Source of the DNA: Sclerotinia nivalis
Lineage: Eukaryota; Ascomycota; Leotiomycetes; Helotiales; Sclerotiniaceae
Direction of reading: 5' to 3'
NCBI GenBank assembly: GCA_029531795.1
Contig: JAPEIS010000015.1
Coordinates: forward strand, 186,001 to 250,000
DNA length: 64,000 nucleotides
The notes under the pieces: generated by a model
Databases searched by the model: none
Told to the model about the DNA's origin: nothing
The model's input: the letters and a program-made list of their open reading frames with translations, nothing else
In this document: in pieces, positions 24,653 through 35,900 of the stretch
Position numbering within the stretch: position 1 is the stretch's first letter
Layout: each line of letters begins with the position of its first letter
Translations under genes and position numbers: made by a program

Positions 24653-26271
24653 ATGGCGACAACAACTGCTACTCTGATTGAACTCCAATCCTTTCCCAAT
24701 GATTCTTCACCTTGGGTTCCAAGTACACGAGATGAATCCGATCTCGAAGATGTCAGACAAGATACAACTCCACCCACGAACGCTGTAGAAGTTTTACAGA
24801 GCTGGAATTATCCCCCCGAGAATGTTTTTCGAGTGGGAGCTTCATTTTGGGCTTTCTTTCTCGTGGGAATGAATGATGGATCTTATGGTGTAAGTTCTTC
24901 GTCTTCAACCTCAATATCTACCAAATACTAAACAAGTAAAGGCTTTAATCCCATTTGTAAGTTACATACGCCTTTGCAATCGCCAAGTCCTATACTGAGA
25001 CATGTTATCAAGCTGGAACAATATTACCATCTATCCTATACCGCCATATCTCTCATCTTCCTCTCCCCTTTTGCAGGTTACACATTCGCATCCTTAATCA
25101 ATGATCCCGTACACGTGCATTTTGGTCAACGAGGTGTAGCCATCATCGCAGGACTGTGTCATCTCATCTCCTACATAGTACTATCTCTTCATCCCCCATA
25201 TCCAGTTCTCGTCGTCATGTTTATCTTCGTGGGAATGGGTAATGGACTTTTGGATGCAGCTTGGTGTGCGTGGATTGGTAATATGGTAAGTGCGAATCAG
25301 ATGCAGGGATTTTTGCAAGCTTGTTATTCATTGGGTGGGACGGTTGCACCTTTGATCTCCGCGGAAATGTTGGCTAAGGCGGGATTGGAGTGGTATTACT
25401 TTTACTATATTATGGTAAGTGTTGCTCATTGTATGGTCGTAGACCATTGTACGGCAATTATCGTGGATCGTTTACTGATAAGGCACAGGCAGCAGTAGCA
25501 GCCACTGAGCTCATTACCTCTACCTTGGCCTTCTGGGCTCAAACCGGTCATGTGTACGCATTAGAGAATCCTCGAGATGTAAATGCCAAGACAGGAAGAC
25601 TTAGAGAAGCATTAAGTCATAAGTTGACATGGATCTTCGCTGCCTTTATCTTTGGTTATGTAGGAGCTGAAGGTACTTCCTCTCAACAACAGCATACTTC
25701 CATAATATTGACAAACATCACAGTATCCCTCGGAGGTTGGATCGTAACGTTCATGACCCAAGCCCGCTCCGGCACAACCTTCTCTTCCTCCTTAACTTCC
25801 ACCGGTTTCTGGGCAGGCATGACAGTCGGCCGCATGTGTCTAGCCTTCCTGACCGCCTGGCTCGGTGAATTCACATCCGTGCTCGTCTACCTTGGAATCT
25901 GCCTCGTCCTCGAACTACTTTTCTGGCTCATCCCCTCATTCTACGTCTCAGCCGTCGCAGTAGCACTCCTAGGCATGTTTCTCGGTCCACTATTTCCAAC
26001 AGCTATTGTACTGGTTACGAAACTGATGCCGAAGGAACTACATGTCGGGAGTGTTGGGTTTGCGACTGCGTTTGGAGGAAGTGGAGGAGCAGTGTTTCCA
26101 TTTATTGTAGGGGCACTGGCGCAGGCTAAGGGGGTAAAGGCGTTGCAGCCGGTTGTGTTGGCGCTGTTAGTGGCGATTTCTGGTCTGTGGATGTTGGTTC
26201 CGAGGGAAGGGAAAAGAGACGAGGATATCCTGGAGAGGGAGTCCGGAGAGGGAGTCATGGTGCCAAACTGA
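24653..26271 (+). CDS. MFS transporter (fungal BSC6/fucose-permease-like group)
   Basis: Five exons, 24653-24889, 24942-24956, 25013-25414, 25489-25672 and 25724-26271, give 461 residues. Exon 2 is a 15-nt micro-exon encoding ALIPF, which completes GMNDGSYGALIPFLEQYYHLSYT, a typical first-helix/loop junction of this family. The last intron (25673-25723) is 51 nt with no in-frame stop; removing it yields YVGAEVSLGGWIVTFM, the conserved helix. Other conserved pieces are GMGNGLLDAAWCAWIGNM and ACYSLGGTVAPL. About twelve hydrophobic segments are present. The substrate is unknown; related fungal proteins are sugar- or small-molecule-permease-like. The gene lies 0.7 kb before a Zn2Cys6 regulator and near an amidase, so a role in uptake for that module is possible but unproven. 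Confidence 0.84.
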
Positions 26272-27010
26272 TTCGAATACTCCGTATGTGGGCCTTGGTT
26301 TTGAGGTTTGCTCGAATCTTCTGCTCCATCCCGACACCGCGTTTCCACACAGCAATGCAATTATCAAAGCAATAGCGTAGATGCGTAGATATTATACCCT
26401 GTTTTAGTCCTAGACTTCAAGACCGCTCTAAAACCAGTGTGTCCGAAAATCCTCAACTATCCAGCCCCTCAAACCTCCCTAAACCAAACCATTCTCAGCC
26501 CTTTCTAGAATATCCCTTATTATCTGATTGACACATCCTTCAATGCATTTAAATCACCTATGCTCGAGCCTCCCGAGCCTTTTCCTCATCTTCTGTGCGA
26601 CCAGTTGACGCAGTTCAATCGTTGCATCTGGATAGTGGGGATGATGTCATTAATGAAGCTAAGCTACGGTCCAAGGAATCAATAATTGGATCATATATGT
26701 CACCTCTCACATATTTCGGATTCCTTAGCATTTTTCAGGTCGGCAAGGAGCTATCGTTGGGCTTACCGGTACGTTGGATATTCTTGATTAATGGTTTGTA
26801 TCGCCTAGTCACTTGTTATGACATGAGTCTATGTAGAAAGATGACCATACAATGTAATTAATTCAACCGTTCATCTTGTAGTTATCGTGACATTTTGGAT
26901 GATGACTAAGCGTGTTTCGGATAAAGTGGGACATAGAATTGTGCCCGTTTAAAGCATTCCTCTCCATAAGTATCGCACATCCATATTCAACGCCAGACCT
27001 TTCCAGCGGT
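26272..27010. other. Spacer between MFS and regulator genes
   Basis: About 740 bp. It holds a TACTCCGTA element (26278-26286) and no supported gene; the MFS gene and the regulator are in tandem on the plus strand. An open frame continues upstream of the regulator ATG to 26912 but has no ATG, only GTG. Confidence 0.5.
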
Positions 27011-28411
27011 ATGAATGCATCTGTAACTAAGAAACCTAAAATAACTGCATGCGATAGATGCTATGGGCTTAAAGAACGATGCGATCGCATATCGCCTTCT
27101 GCTAGCTGTGCAAGATGTCATAGATTGGGGCTAGGGTGTTTAACTGTGCGACCAGTGCGACCGGCGGGCAGGAGAGTGCATCGTACGGACTCGGTGAGCA
27201 GATTGACGTTGGGTAGCTCCAAAACTTTGCAGCAGCAATGCCAATCTAGCATCGACGCTTGTTTGAACATGCTTAACCTGCAACCAGAAGAAAAGGAATT
27301 ATTAATGTTTCTCCTAAGCCAGCCGGAAAGCCTGAATCAATATGTTGCGTGCCCGAGCTTTCAAGCTGTGCAGCAGCAGTTATTTTCTGTCCAGTTGTCA
27401 GCAGCCCTGCCATCGCTTAAGGATGCTCTTCTCGCATGTGCTATAACTTTGAAGCAATCCAGAACAGCAATGGTCACGGATACGACTTTTACTGTGCAGT
27501 ACATATTAAAGGCCATGAATGTATTACGCTCCCTGCCTGTTTTGTCTTCACAGGATGTAGTTCTATGTAATGCTCTGGGAGGTTTACTAGCTTTCTCTAT
27601 ATCTTCAGCCATCGGTGTAGGAGTTCCAGATATTTGCCGTCACTGTCTCGGCACAACAACTCCATTTGTGGAAACAACAGTGTCCGATGCACAAAACGAT
27701 CCGTGGAAGAGCTTTCTTATCTTATTGGAGACCATGGACTGTCTTGTTTATCGACAAAAGCCGATACTCAGAATTCGAGTACCATCCTCTGCTGTTGTTG
27801 ATTGTCGCCTTGGCCTCCGTTTGCCTCTGTTGCCTTACTATCATGATCTTTGTGTGATCAGCAATTCACTTATTAATATTACGGACATCAACGTTCTGGC
27901 TTGTTTACAAAAGCAGCTAGATGATATCCGTTGCATCGTGGAGCCATGGCGGCCATCTCACTTGGATCAACTTGTTGAGGAGTTTGATTCGACAGAAATC
28001 GTTCACCTTCTTGCGCAAGCCAAGGTATACCGCTTGGGAGCGCTTCTATTGGGTCACCGGTTGCGATTTCCATTTGGTCAGAAGGACGCTCAAGCTGAAA
28101 TATGGTCAAAAGAAATTATGATGGAACTTGAAATAGCAAAAGGAGTCACGAAGCGATCAATGCGATTTGTGACTTTACCATTCATTATCGCAGCGGTTGA
28201 GGTTCGAGATAAGAATCTACGCTTTAAGACGCTTGAACTTGTGGATGATTGCGTAGACCATTATGCTCAGTTTTTACAAAAGGCAACCAAGACATTTTTG
28301 TCTAGAATTTGGCAGGAGCGGGATCTGAATCTTACGACTTGTTGGTTTGATTCAGTTTATAAACCATGTCCTGTGCTGGATTCTATTAATGCAACGTGTT
28401 TCAGTGGCTAA
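27011..28411 (+). CDS. Zn2Cys6 fungal transcription factor
   Basis: A single exon of 466 residues, using the ATG at 27011. The binuclear zinc cluster lies at residues 13-43: CDRCYGLKERC then CARCHRLGLGC, with spacing C-x2-C-x6-C-x8-C-x2-C-x6-C, as in Gal4-type factors. A basic stretch follows (RPVRPAGRRVHRT), usual for the linker. The remainder is a helical fungal regulatory region with no recognised named domain; I did not see a clear middle-homology signature. Such factors bind CGG-type half sites. The position between an MFS transporter (same strand) and an amidase (opposite strand, convergent, 225 bp away) suggests local regulation of nitrogen or amide use, but that is inference only. Confidence 0.83.
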   Translation: MNASVTKKPKITACDRCYGLKERCDRISPSASCARCHRLGLGCLTVRPVRPAGRRVHRTDSVSRLTLGSSKTLQQQCQSSIDACLNMLNLQPEEKELLMFLLSQPESLNQYVACPSFQAVQQQLFSVQLSAALPSLKDALLACAITLKQSRTAMVTDTTFTVQYILKAMNVLRSLPVLSSQDVVLCNALGGLLAFSISSAIGVGVPDICRHCLGTTTPFVETTVSDAQNDPWKSFLILLETMDCLVYRQKPILRIRVPSSAVVDCRLGLRLPLLPYYHDLCVISNSLINITDINVLACLQKQLDDIRCIVEPWRPSHLDQLVEEFDSTEIVHLLAQAKVYRLGALLLGHRLRFPFGQKDAQAEIWSKEIMMELEIAKGVTKRSMRFVTLPFIIAAVEVRDKNLRFKTLELVDDCVDHYAQFLQKATKTFLSRIWQERDLNLTTCWFDSVYKPCPVLDSINATCFSG

Positions 28412-28636
28412 TGGATCTTATGTAATTTGTATGAAGGATAACTTTTAGCATTTCTTGTCACACGTATCACAGGCATATGGAAATAGCTTCAAAGGTCAAC
28501 AATCGGATCAAAGAATTATGCTAAGGACGAAAGTTCTTCAGAGATGGATCAACAACTTATGGAAGTTGGTCCCGTGACTATCAATTCGTCATTCAGTAGG
28601 CAATGGCCTAGGCATGTCATGTCATGTTACGTTGCT

Positions 28637-30443
28637 CTAAACTTTGTTTATGATCGAGTCCAGTACAGCTGCCGCTTTTATCAATGCCTCATCCTTATGT
28701 CTGTATCCTACAACCTGCACACAAATTGGTGCGTCCTTGTAGTGCTCAGAGCCGGTATCTATGCAGCGATTATCAGCATGAGCTACATGAAATTAATTTC
28801 GAAGGAGGCGGTGCTTACATAGACTGTAAAGCTGCTCATCATCTGGACCGAATTTGGCGTTGCTCAAATCATCAGCGAAGTCCATATCTTGAACTTGATC
28901 CACAGGAATTACAATAGCGGGGTAGTCGAGATAATTCCACAGGCTAGTATATGCTGCCTTTGTCCAGCAGTCCAAAGGCACTGCCGTATGCGGGGCCGGT
29001 GGCATTAGAATCACATCTAAATTATTGTCGCGAAATAGTTCGAGGTATGTTTTTGCAGCTTCGGCTCGGCGGTGATTCAAATCAAATAAGCCCTGCAGTG
29101 TGGTTCCTGGCACTGTTAAAAGGCCAGTTGCCGTCAGTGATGGGATCGGCGGCTCCCCTGTTCGCCTGAATTGTTCATAATAGTACTTTTGCGGTCAGTG
29201 GACCCCAGTAAATCAGGACTTTGATGGACTTACATCGCTTCCTGATAATGTCATATAACTGACAAAGTCATGGTAAATTGATTTGACGTCGGGCAGATTG
29301 ATGTCAATGACCTGGATGTTATTATTGCTAGTGAGAAGGTCGGCAACATGCTTCAAACCACGTCTAACTGGCGGCGATGGAGTATAGACGCCGTCATTTT
29401 GAGCAATACCAATCCGGAGCTTGTTTGTAGGTTTGATATCTAACCACGGAATTGAGATTGAACCGCTATCATACTTCCACGTGTCTGCTTGAATTACCGA
29501 CTTTAAAAAGAGAGCGCAATCACGAAGTGAGGTTGCCATAGGCCCACCTGTCGATCGAACACCAGCTGTTCCTGGCGGAGTGAGGTCTCGCACACCACTA
29601 TGAGGAATCAAACCTACGCTAGGTCTGAATCCATAGATACCATTGCATACCGACGGGACACGAATACTACCACCAATATCCGTCCCAACTCCAAGAATGC
29701 TACCTCGAAGGGCGAGAAGAGCACCTTCGCCTCCAGTACTCCCGCCCGCAGTAAGCAATTTATTGCGAGGGTTTAAAGTTCTTCCGAAAATATTGTTGTC
29801 ACTATCTCCAGTCATAATTGACTGGGGCAAGTTAGTCTTACAATAAAGAACCGCACCCAAATCAATCAGCATAGCAGCAAGTGCGCTGTTCTCTTCGGCT
29901 GGCTCATCCACATAGCAACCCAATCCAGTCGAAGTATCGTGTCCCTTAACTTGAAAACTATCTTTGAGGGAAACTGGTAACCCAAATAGTGGCGGAAGGG
30001 GTTTTCCACTGGGCTTCGTGTCGAATTCCAGGTCAAGCTTCTTCGCTCGTTCAATAGCTTCGTCGAAAAATATTTCTGTCAAACAATTCGTCTGTCAAGT
30101 AGTCCAATATTAGCAGTCTTTCCTCACCTCAACAGACTCTTCACGAACTAACCAACTGATGAGCAATAGCAGCTCTTTTGCAAAATGCAACAGTTACTTG
30201 TTCAACAGACCAAACACCAGCTTTCAGCTTTTCAAGAAGTGCAGTGGCATCATAGTCAGAAGTTATTCGGCTTTCCATTTCGTTTAATAGTCCGCATGTA
30301 AGAGGTACATCCATTACATTGGGTTCTTTTTGATATTTCTCGGTGGGAAGTAACCATGTTTTGGGAATACGATCTTGTTGCTGTGCTTTCTTCTTGGCTG
30401 ACAGGACTTCGTAGGGTTTGTTCTCTGGTGATGATAATTCCAT
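28637..30443 (-). CDS. Amidase-signature family hydrolase (acetamidase-like)
   Basis: Exons 30443-30153, 30091-29234, 29185-28819 and 28758-28637 give 545 residues. The catalytic Ser-cisSer-Lys set is complete: Lys140 in SLKDSF, Ser215 in GGSTGGEG and Ser239 in GTDIGGSIR. The residue after the cis-Ser is Thr rather than the usual Ser. N-terminal sequence (CGLLNEMESRITSDYDATALLEKL; AAIAHQLTNCLTEIFFDEA) and C-terminal sequence (LDYPAIVIPVD; GSEHYKDAPICVQVVGYRH) match fungal acetamidases. These cytosolic enzymes hydrolyse simple amides to a carboxylate and ammonium. The Lys, cis-Ser and nucleophile Ser numbers are close to those of mammalian FAAH (142/217/241), so the core is full length. All introns are short (48-61 nt). 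The gene converges on the Zn2Cys6 regulator. The exact substrate is not known. Confidence 0.92.
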
Positions 30444-32037
30444 CTTGATCTTGCGGGAGATGGATGAAAGTTTTATGTATCAGTAGGAAATAAGAATCAG
30501 TGAAGTGAAAGGAAGTTGGATCTGCTCATGATATGAATGATTTCCAAATATACAATTACTGTTACTATCATGGAGAAGTTGCGCATTTCTAGCTATTTAT
30601 GTATTCTCCATCACAGAAAATCGTTTTCAAATATCTGTTGACAGAACCCATGAGATGATACCATAGATCTCCTCACAACCCTCCGGCTCCGGTTCCACAA
30701 TTCACTTGCTCCCGGCTCTGGCTCTGTCTCTAGTCTAATTCTAGCGCAGATCCATGTAATACAATGTAATGTAATGTAATGCAATACAAGTCTGGAATCA
30801 AGCTCTTCATGGCGTATTCTACACTCATGATTCAACATTCATGATTCCATGATTCCATGTACCAAGGATTGATAGAACTTGAGCTCAATGTCTAGTAGTA
30901 TTGCGATGGACATGGTGTGGTAATACTTCTAGTTGAAGAGTGAGTCCATAAATCTTCATTGAGATTGCTGGGCTGGTGGGGTGGGGTAAAAGATAAATAC
31001 TAACCTTACCTAAATATGTATCCTCCGGTCAACCTTCCGGCGCACCCACTCTGATCCTTTACTCGTAGGTGGATTAGCTTCGATTTGCGAAGTTGGTTGT
31101 GCTGTGCTGTGCTGTGCTGTGCTGTGCTGCAATGTTCAACAACTGGTAGATATACATAGATATTTATTAACTGTTCTTGTTCTTGTTATTCTTTCATTGT
31201 ATTTTTGTGAGGATGTTCATTTGTTGATGTGATTTGTTTTGTTTTCTTGTGTATAAGTATATATATATTAATATTGTAAGTTAACGTTATTATATAAAAT
31301 CCAACCAGCTATAGAATAGACTTAAGCTTGTATTTTGCTCTGTCTTTATGTTTCTCTTTACTGTTAGGTAGCTATTCGCGATCGCTACCAGCGAATTCTA
31401 GCTTATGGGCAATATGTAGAGGAAAATTTCAGGATCTGGATAGTTTTAATCGATAGGAATTATATTTAGCACTCCTTGCACTTCATACTACAGCACACAA
31501 TTTAAATAATGATATAATCGCTACTCCATGAAATCACGCCTAGAAGTATCATGAAAAATGGACCCTAACTAACCATGGAGACTGGAGTAGCGAAAGCGAT
31601 TCTATTCTGCTATCTGCTATTTTCTATTCTACTATTTGTAATAAATAATTAACCAACTAACTGATTAAATACTGTAAAGATCGTGTACACATATCATAAC
31701 CTAATAACCCATCCATCCCATCGTAATCTCGTAATCCATATCTGTATGCTCGCGTGCGTGCGTGTGTATGAACCGAAATGTGGAGGAAAAACTCCTATGT
31801 GCTGTGCTATACTGTAATTCTTTTCCTCTCCCGTACTATTACCTCTCATTAACCTATACCTAATGTAAGGACCGTCCAAGATTAATGCGTAAAGAAATTA
31901 AAGAAATCGTGCTCTTATCACCCTTCCATCCTTCTCATGTCACACCAAATTCTCAAGTACTTATGAATCCTCCATTATCCATCACGCATTACCATCACTC
32001 ATCAAGCTGAGCAGCAAACAAGTTTCCAGAAAGTGAT
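30444..32037. other. Long AT-rich intergenic spacer
   Basis: About 1.6 kb without a supported gene. It contains a TAATG-type imperfect repeat at about 30757-30785, a GCTGT pentanucleotide microsatellite and a GCGTGCGTG run near 31750. The left part should be the amidase promoter. Confidence 0.5.
31101..31129. repeat. (GCTGT)n pentanucleotide microsatellite
   Basis: Just under six perfect GCTGT units in intergenic DNA. Likely length-variable between strains by slippage. Confidence 0.9.
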
Positions 32038-32966
32038 CTATGCGGGGCAAGAAACACTTCTAACAGTTTGAGGAGGACCCATATTCCAGACCCCAGTAGC
32101 AATTTGTACGAAAGCTGGTTTTATATCCACGGTATCGAATGTACAAGCGGGGATGTTGGCGTATGTAGAGCGGACTTGGGAGATTGAGAGGGGGTTATCT
32201 GGGGTTGTTAGAGTTTTTCTGGTTGTTTTTTGTGATTCTGCGGATGAGGGGGAGGGTAGAAAAGGAAAGGAAGCGAAGGAGAAGCGGGGAAGATGAGATG
32301 GAGATAATGGGACAAATAGGGCAGCGTATAAAGAGAGCACGAAGGATGAACAGGTGGGGAGGTAAGAGATAGAAAGAAGGGCAAAGAAAGGGACGGGGAA
32401 TACTGACTGGTGTAAACCGGACCACCACCAAGAGGCACACTAATGAAATATTTCGCATCGGCCGCTCCGTCTAATTCAATATTGATCACGGTGCCCGAGG
32501 GAGTAGGTCCTCCACTGGTACAGGAGATATCGATGATAGTCTGAGGAGGCCCTACTACCCAGGTGTTATCTGGTCCTTCCTGTGATGAGAGGAATGCATT
32601 AGTAGGTTGATCTCTATGCGGAGGAGTACCGGGGAATAGTGGCGGAGAGGGGGTAAGGGAAGGGTGATGGAAAGGGTTATGTGAAGGGAAATGCGGGAGA
32701 AGTAAACTCACAACAAGAGCAGGCGTATAATCAACAGCATGAATTTTACAATTCTGCTTAACATCAAAACCGCTGGTCGAAATAGATGAAATGCTCAATA
32801 CATTATTAGTTCTTGTAACAGAACCATCGAGAGGAACAGAGAGTGTGTATTGAGCACCGGCTGCACCGTGGAAAGTGAGGGATGCGGTATTGAGTGGTGG
32901 AGAGAGGGGAAGTGCGTTTGTTAAGGCGAGGGAGGTGGCGAGGGTGAGGAGGGTGGAGAATTGCAT
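32038..32966 (-). CDS. Small secreted protein built from two tandem repeats
   Basis: Exons 32966-32712, 32579-32408 and 32198-32038 give 195 residues. Residues 1-19 form a clear signal peptide (MQFSTLLTLATSLALTNA). The mature part is two copies of one unit: residues 28-105 (ITF-like start, YTLSVPLDG, NNVLSISSIS, VVGPPQTIIDISC) and about 115-193 (YFISVPLGGG, NNPLSISQVR, NMGPPQTVRSVSC). The third exon start was chosen because it restores the NNPLSIS segment of repeat two and follows a perfect CTAAC branch point. The two introns sit at non-equivalent places in the two repeats. Each repeat has two cysteines, one in the middle and one at the end. I recall single-copy fungal secreted proteins ending in GPPQT...SC, but no function is known to me. 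Effector, wall or toxin roles are all unproven. Confidence 0.72.
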
Positions 32967-35900
32967 TTTGTTGTAGTTAGGTGATGTTGGTGTTGATCGG
33001 GAGAGTATTCGGCTGGTTGATCGGTTGGTTGATAAGTTTTTTGTGTGTGATGTGTAGAGAAGATGTATTGAGATGAGGATGAATATAAAAGAGGAAACTT
33101 CTCATTTTTATACACCTCTCCCCACAAATCTGTGCTACTAATAACATCACCTCAACTGTAAACAACAACACAACAACATCTCACATAGCCATCCCATCCA
33201 TGTACCAAAACACCCATCCACCTTGTTCTTCTCAAAATGAGCCTACCCACGCAGCTCTTACATCTTGTGCAGGTATCCGAATCAAAGACTTAGCAAAACC
33301 ACCCAGCTCTACTCCAAAGACGCCGATTCTATCCAAAATCTCATGTCAAAGCCGCCAACACATACCTTCACGAGCAATAATTTTCAGCTACGATATCACT
33401 TGACATCTACATACGAAGTGAGTCGTTGACGGGGCTTAGTATTGAACTCAAAATCTTAGAATAGGTATAACTTCTTACGGGGCTTGAAACCAGGCTTAAA
33501 ATAAGCCTCTATTCACCGAACATCGTACGTGCGATCACTAGACCATTTAGTATTTTCTCAGGTAATGAGGCTCGATTTCTCATAGCTGAGAAAGAGAGAT
33601 AAATCCACTGAGACAAACCAAGAGCATGTACGAGGTATGGTTGCGAGACCATTCGAATATCAATTTGATATTCGGATTTGTTCTCTTGTACGACGTAAAT
33701 TATCATACTATTATCCATAAGCACCAATAACTCATCTTCTGATTTTCACCATCACTCTGGGAATCATCGGTATATTCCACCGTAAGTAGGCTTACCTTAC
33801 TCCTTCTCAAACAAACGCCGCAAACAAATTCAGACCTTCTCAAATCTTCCGCATCTACCCCGTCCCCAAAAATTCTCGAAATGACGTGTCTCCATCACCT
33901 TTCTCACCTCCTCTCAATCAATCCTTGGCGAAATCGCATTTGTGGAGGCTTCACCTCATCTCTGAGACTTTGCGGAAGCTGAGGTGAAAATGGAGCCTTC
34001 ATGTGTGAGAGCGGCGTAGCTTCAAAAACCCATCTTTCAGCCCCCAAACCAACAGTTTATGAGAGTCCATTTCTCTAAGGTTATGGAAGCATGAAAGAAA
34101 TTCAATCCAATCACGATGTATTCCGAAATGTTAGACATTTTCTTTCCAAATAACAGGTTGGTGATGCTAAGTATAGATTTATAAATAATTTCTTTCGACA
34201 ATTGGTTATATGTTTCAGCCCTACATACAGAATTTGAGGCGAGGCGTGGAAAGGTTGAGAGGCGTAAGGTGATGAATCATCACGTGTACTCAGTTCACGA
34301 AGGTTACGTTACCGCAACACGATGAAATTCTGATATGAAGCCATGGCAAATTTGTGTAATACATAGTGGGTTGGTCTTGGTCAGAATATACGAGAAGTCG
34401 TTGCCTTTAACTACCTAGTACGCCTTCCATCCCGTCTTAATAACAACTTCAGTCTCCTCAATAGCTACCGTGGGCCCGAGTCAAAAAATGATAGAAGTAA
34501 CGTAATTAGCTTACCCATGGCACTTTCCGTCTACCTTATTCGTATTCCTTGACATTGATGCCAACATTTCCATGATCGAAGATCGCTTAGAACTAATTGA
34601 TGAATAGATATGAATAAGAAGCAAGATGATAGCAAAAGCATACAAACACCGATTGAAGCTAAGACATTCGGCCTCAAAACCATGTCTCCTCGTATATACT
34701 CCGTATGCAGCGGGGAACCCTGTCTTGAGGCTTATTACCTCCCAAAGAGACGTCCATTTGCTTTTTTATCTCATAAATACCAATACCAAAAAGCCTGGGC
34801 AATAGCAATAGCTCCATTGCCCACCGCCATTTAAGATATTAAGTCTTACATTTCAGTTTGGAAGAATGCTCAAGCGCGCATACATCTAAAACTTCAAAAG
34901 CTGTTTCCTAGACTCCTAACAACTATTTGGCCTTTCATTCTTGCATGATGTGATATTGGAGATATCGAATCGAAGACTACCAGTGGTAATCCTGAGTTAA
35001 TTACTATCCACCTCTATTTCCTTCTTGATACGAGGTAATTGCTGACCAACGTGTTCATAATCTAGACTAGCAGACTAGATGTGAAAGTTTTCAATATCTG
35101 AAAAGCTATAAAGTCTTTGAACACATTTCGTATATTTAAATAGTTAAAACTTGTCGACTACAATCCGCATTATTGGAACCATATTTCTGATAGTTCAAAA
35201 GTTTATGCATCTAGCCACCTTTACTTCATCAGCAATTAGATCTGGTCAATACTACATTGCGTTCTAAAGGTATTTGGCTTACTGTATGTACAATAGCGTC
35301 TCCTTCGCCTCAAAACTCATTATCAAAATTCCCAATAACTTCCAGTCAACGTTTTGCCCGCTTACAGAAAACCTCATTCCATGGGGGAAAAAACCAACAC
35401 TACGCAACATCAAAATAGTTCATCACGCTTCTCGCCATTCAATCCCAAAGTTCGATATCCCTCCTTTCTCAAAATCACCTCCCTTATATTACAACCACCA
35501 TCAGCAAAATCATTTTGAATTTTCCTCATTTCTGGTGTTCCCTCTACTATAAATGGTTTATCAAGTTATTACCATGAAAGATACTTCCTCGTTCTTTCTC
35601 CGGTTCGTGTACCTAAGTTTTGGTACAATCAGTCCCACGACCGCCTCTCTATCCAACCATATACCGCCTTCTTCATAGATTTTGATGACAATCAAATGTT
35701 CTTCGCTGCAGAAAGTGTGGATACATAGTCGCTTCCTTGAAAAGTATCTGCGACTAGAAGGCCGCACGGGAGGCACACCAAGCCGAATCGTCTTAGCATT
35801 TCCGCTGAAGGGAATCATAGTAAAAGAATTCTCTGCATATTATAGAACGACCAGGATTTTTTTTCCGCTCTTCGATGCCTTCCACCAGCACGAGATAGTG

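Noticed and set aside
26912..27010. Extended N-terminus for the Zn2Cys6 factor
   Set aside because: The extension starts at GTG; the first ATG is at 27011, just before the zinc cluster, which is the usual position.
33480..33560. tRNA-like A-box (TGGTCTAGTGATCGC) on the minus strand
   Set aside because: No matching T-arm, anticodon arm or acceptor stem could be formed; most likely chance or a very old relic.
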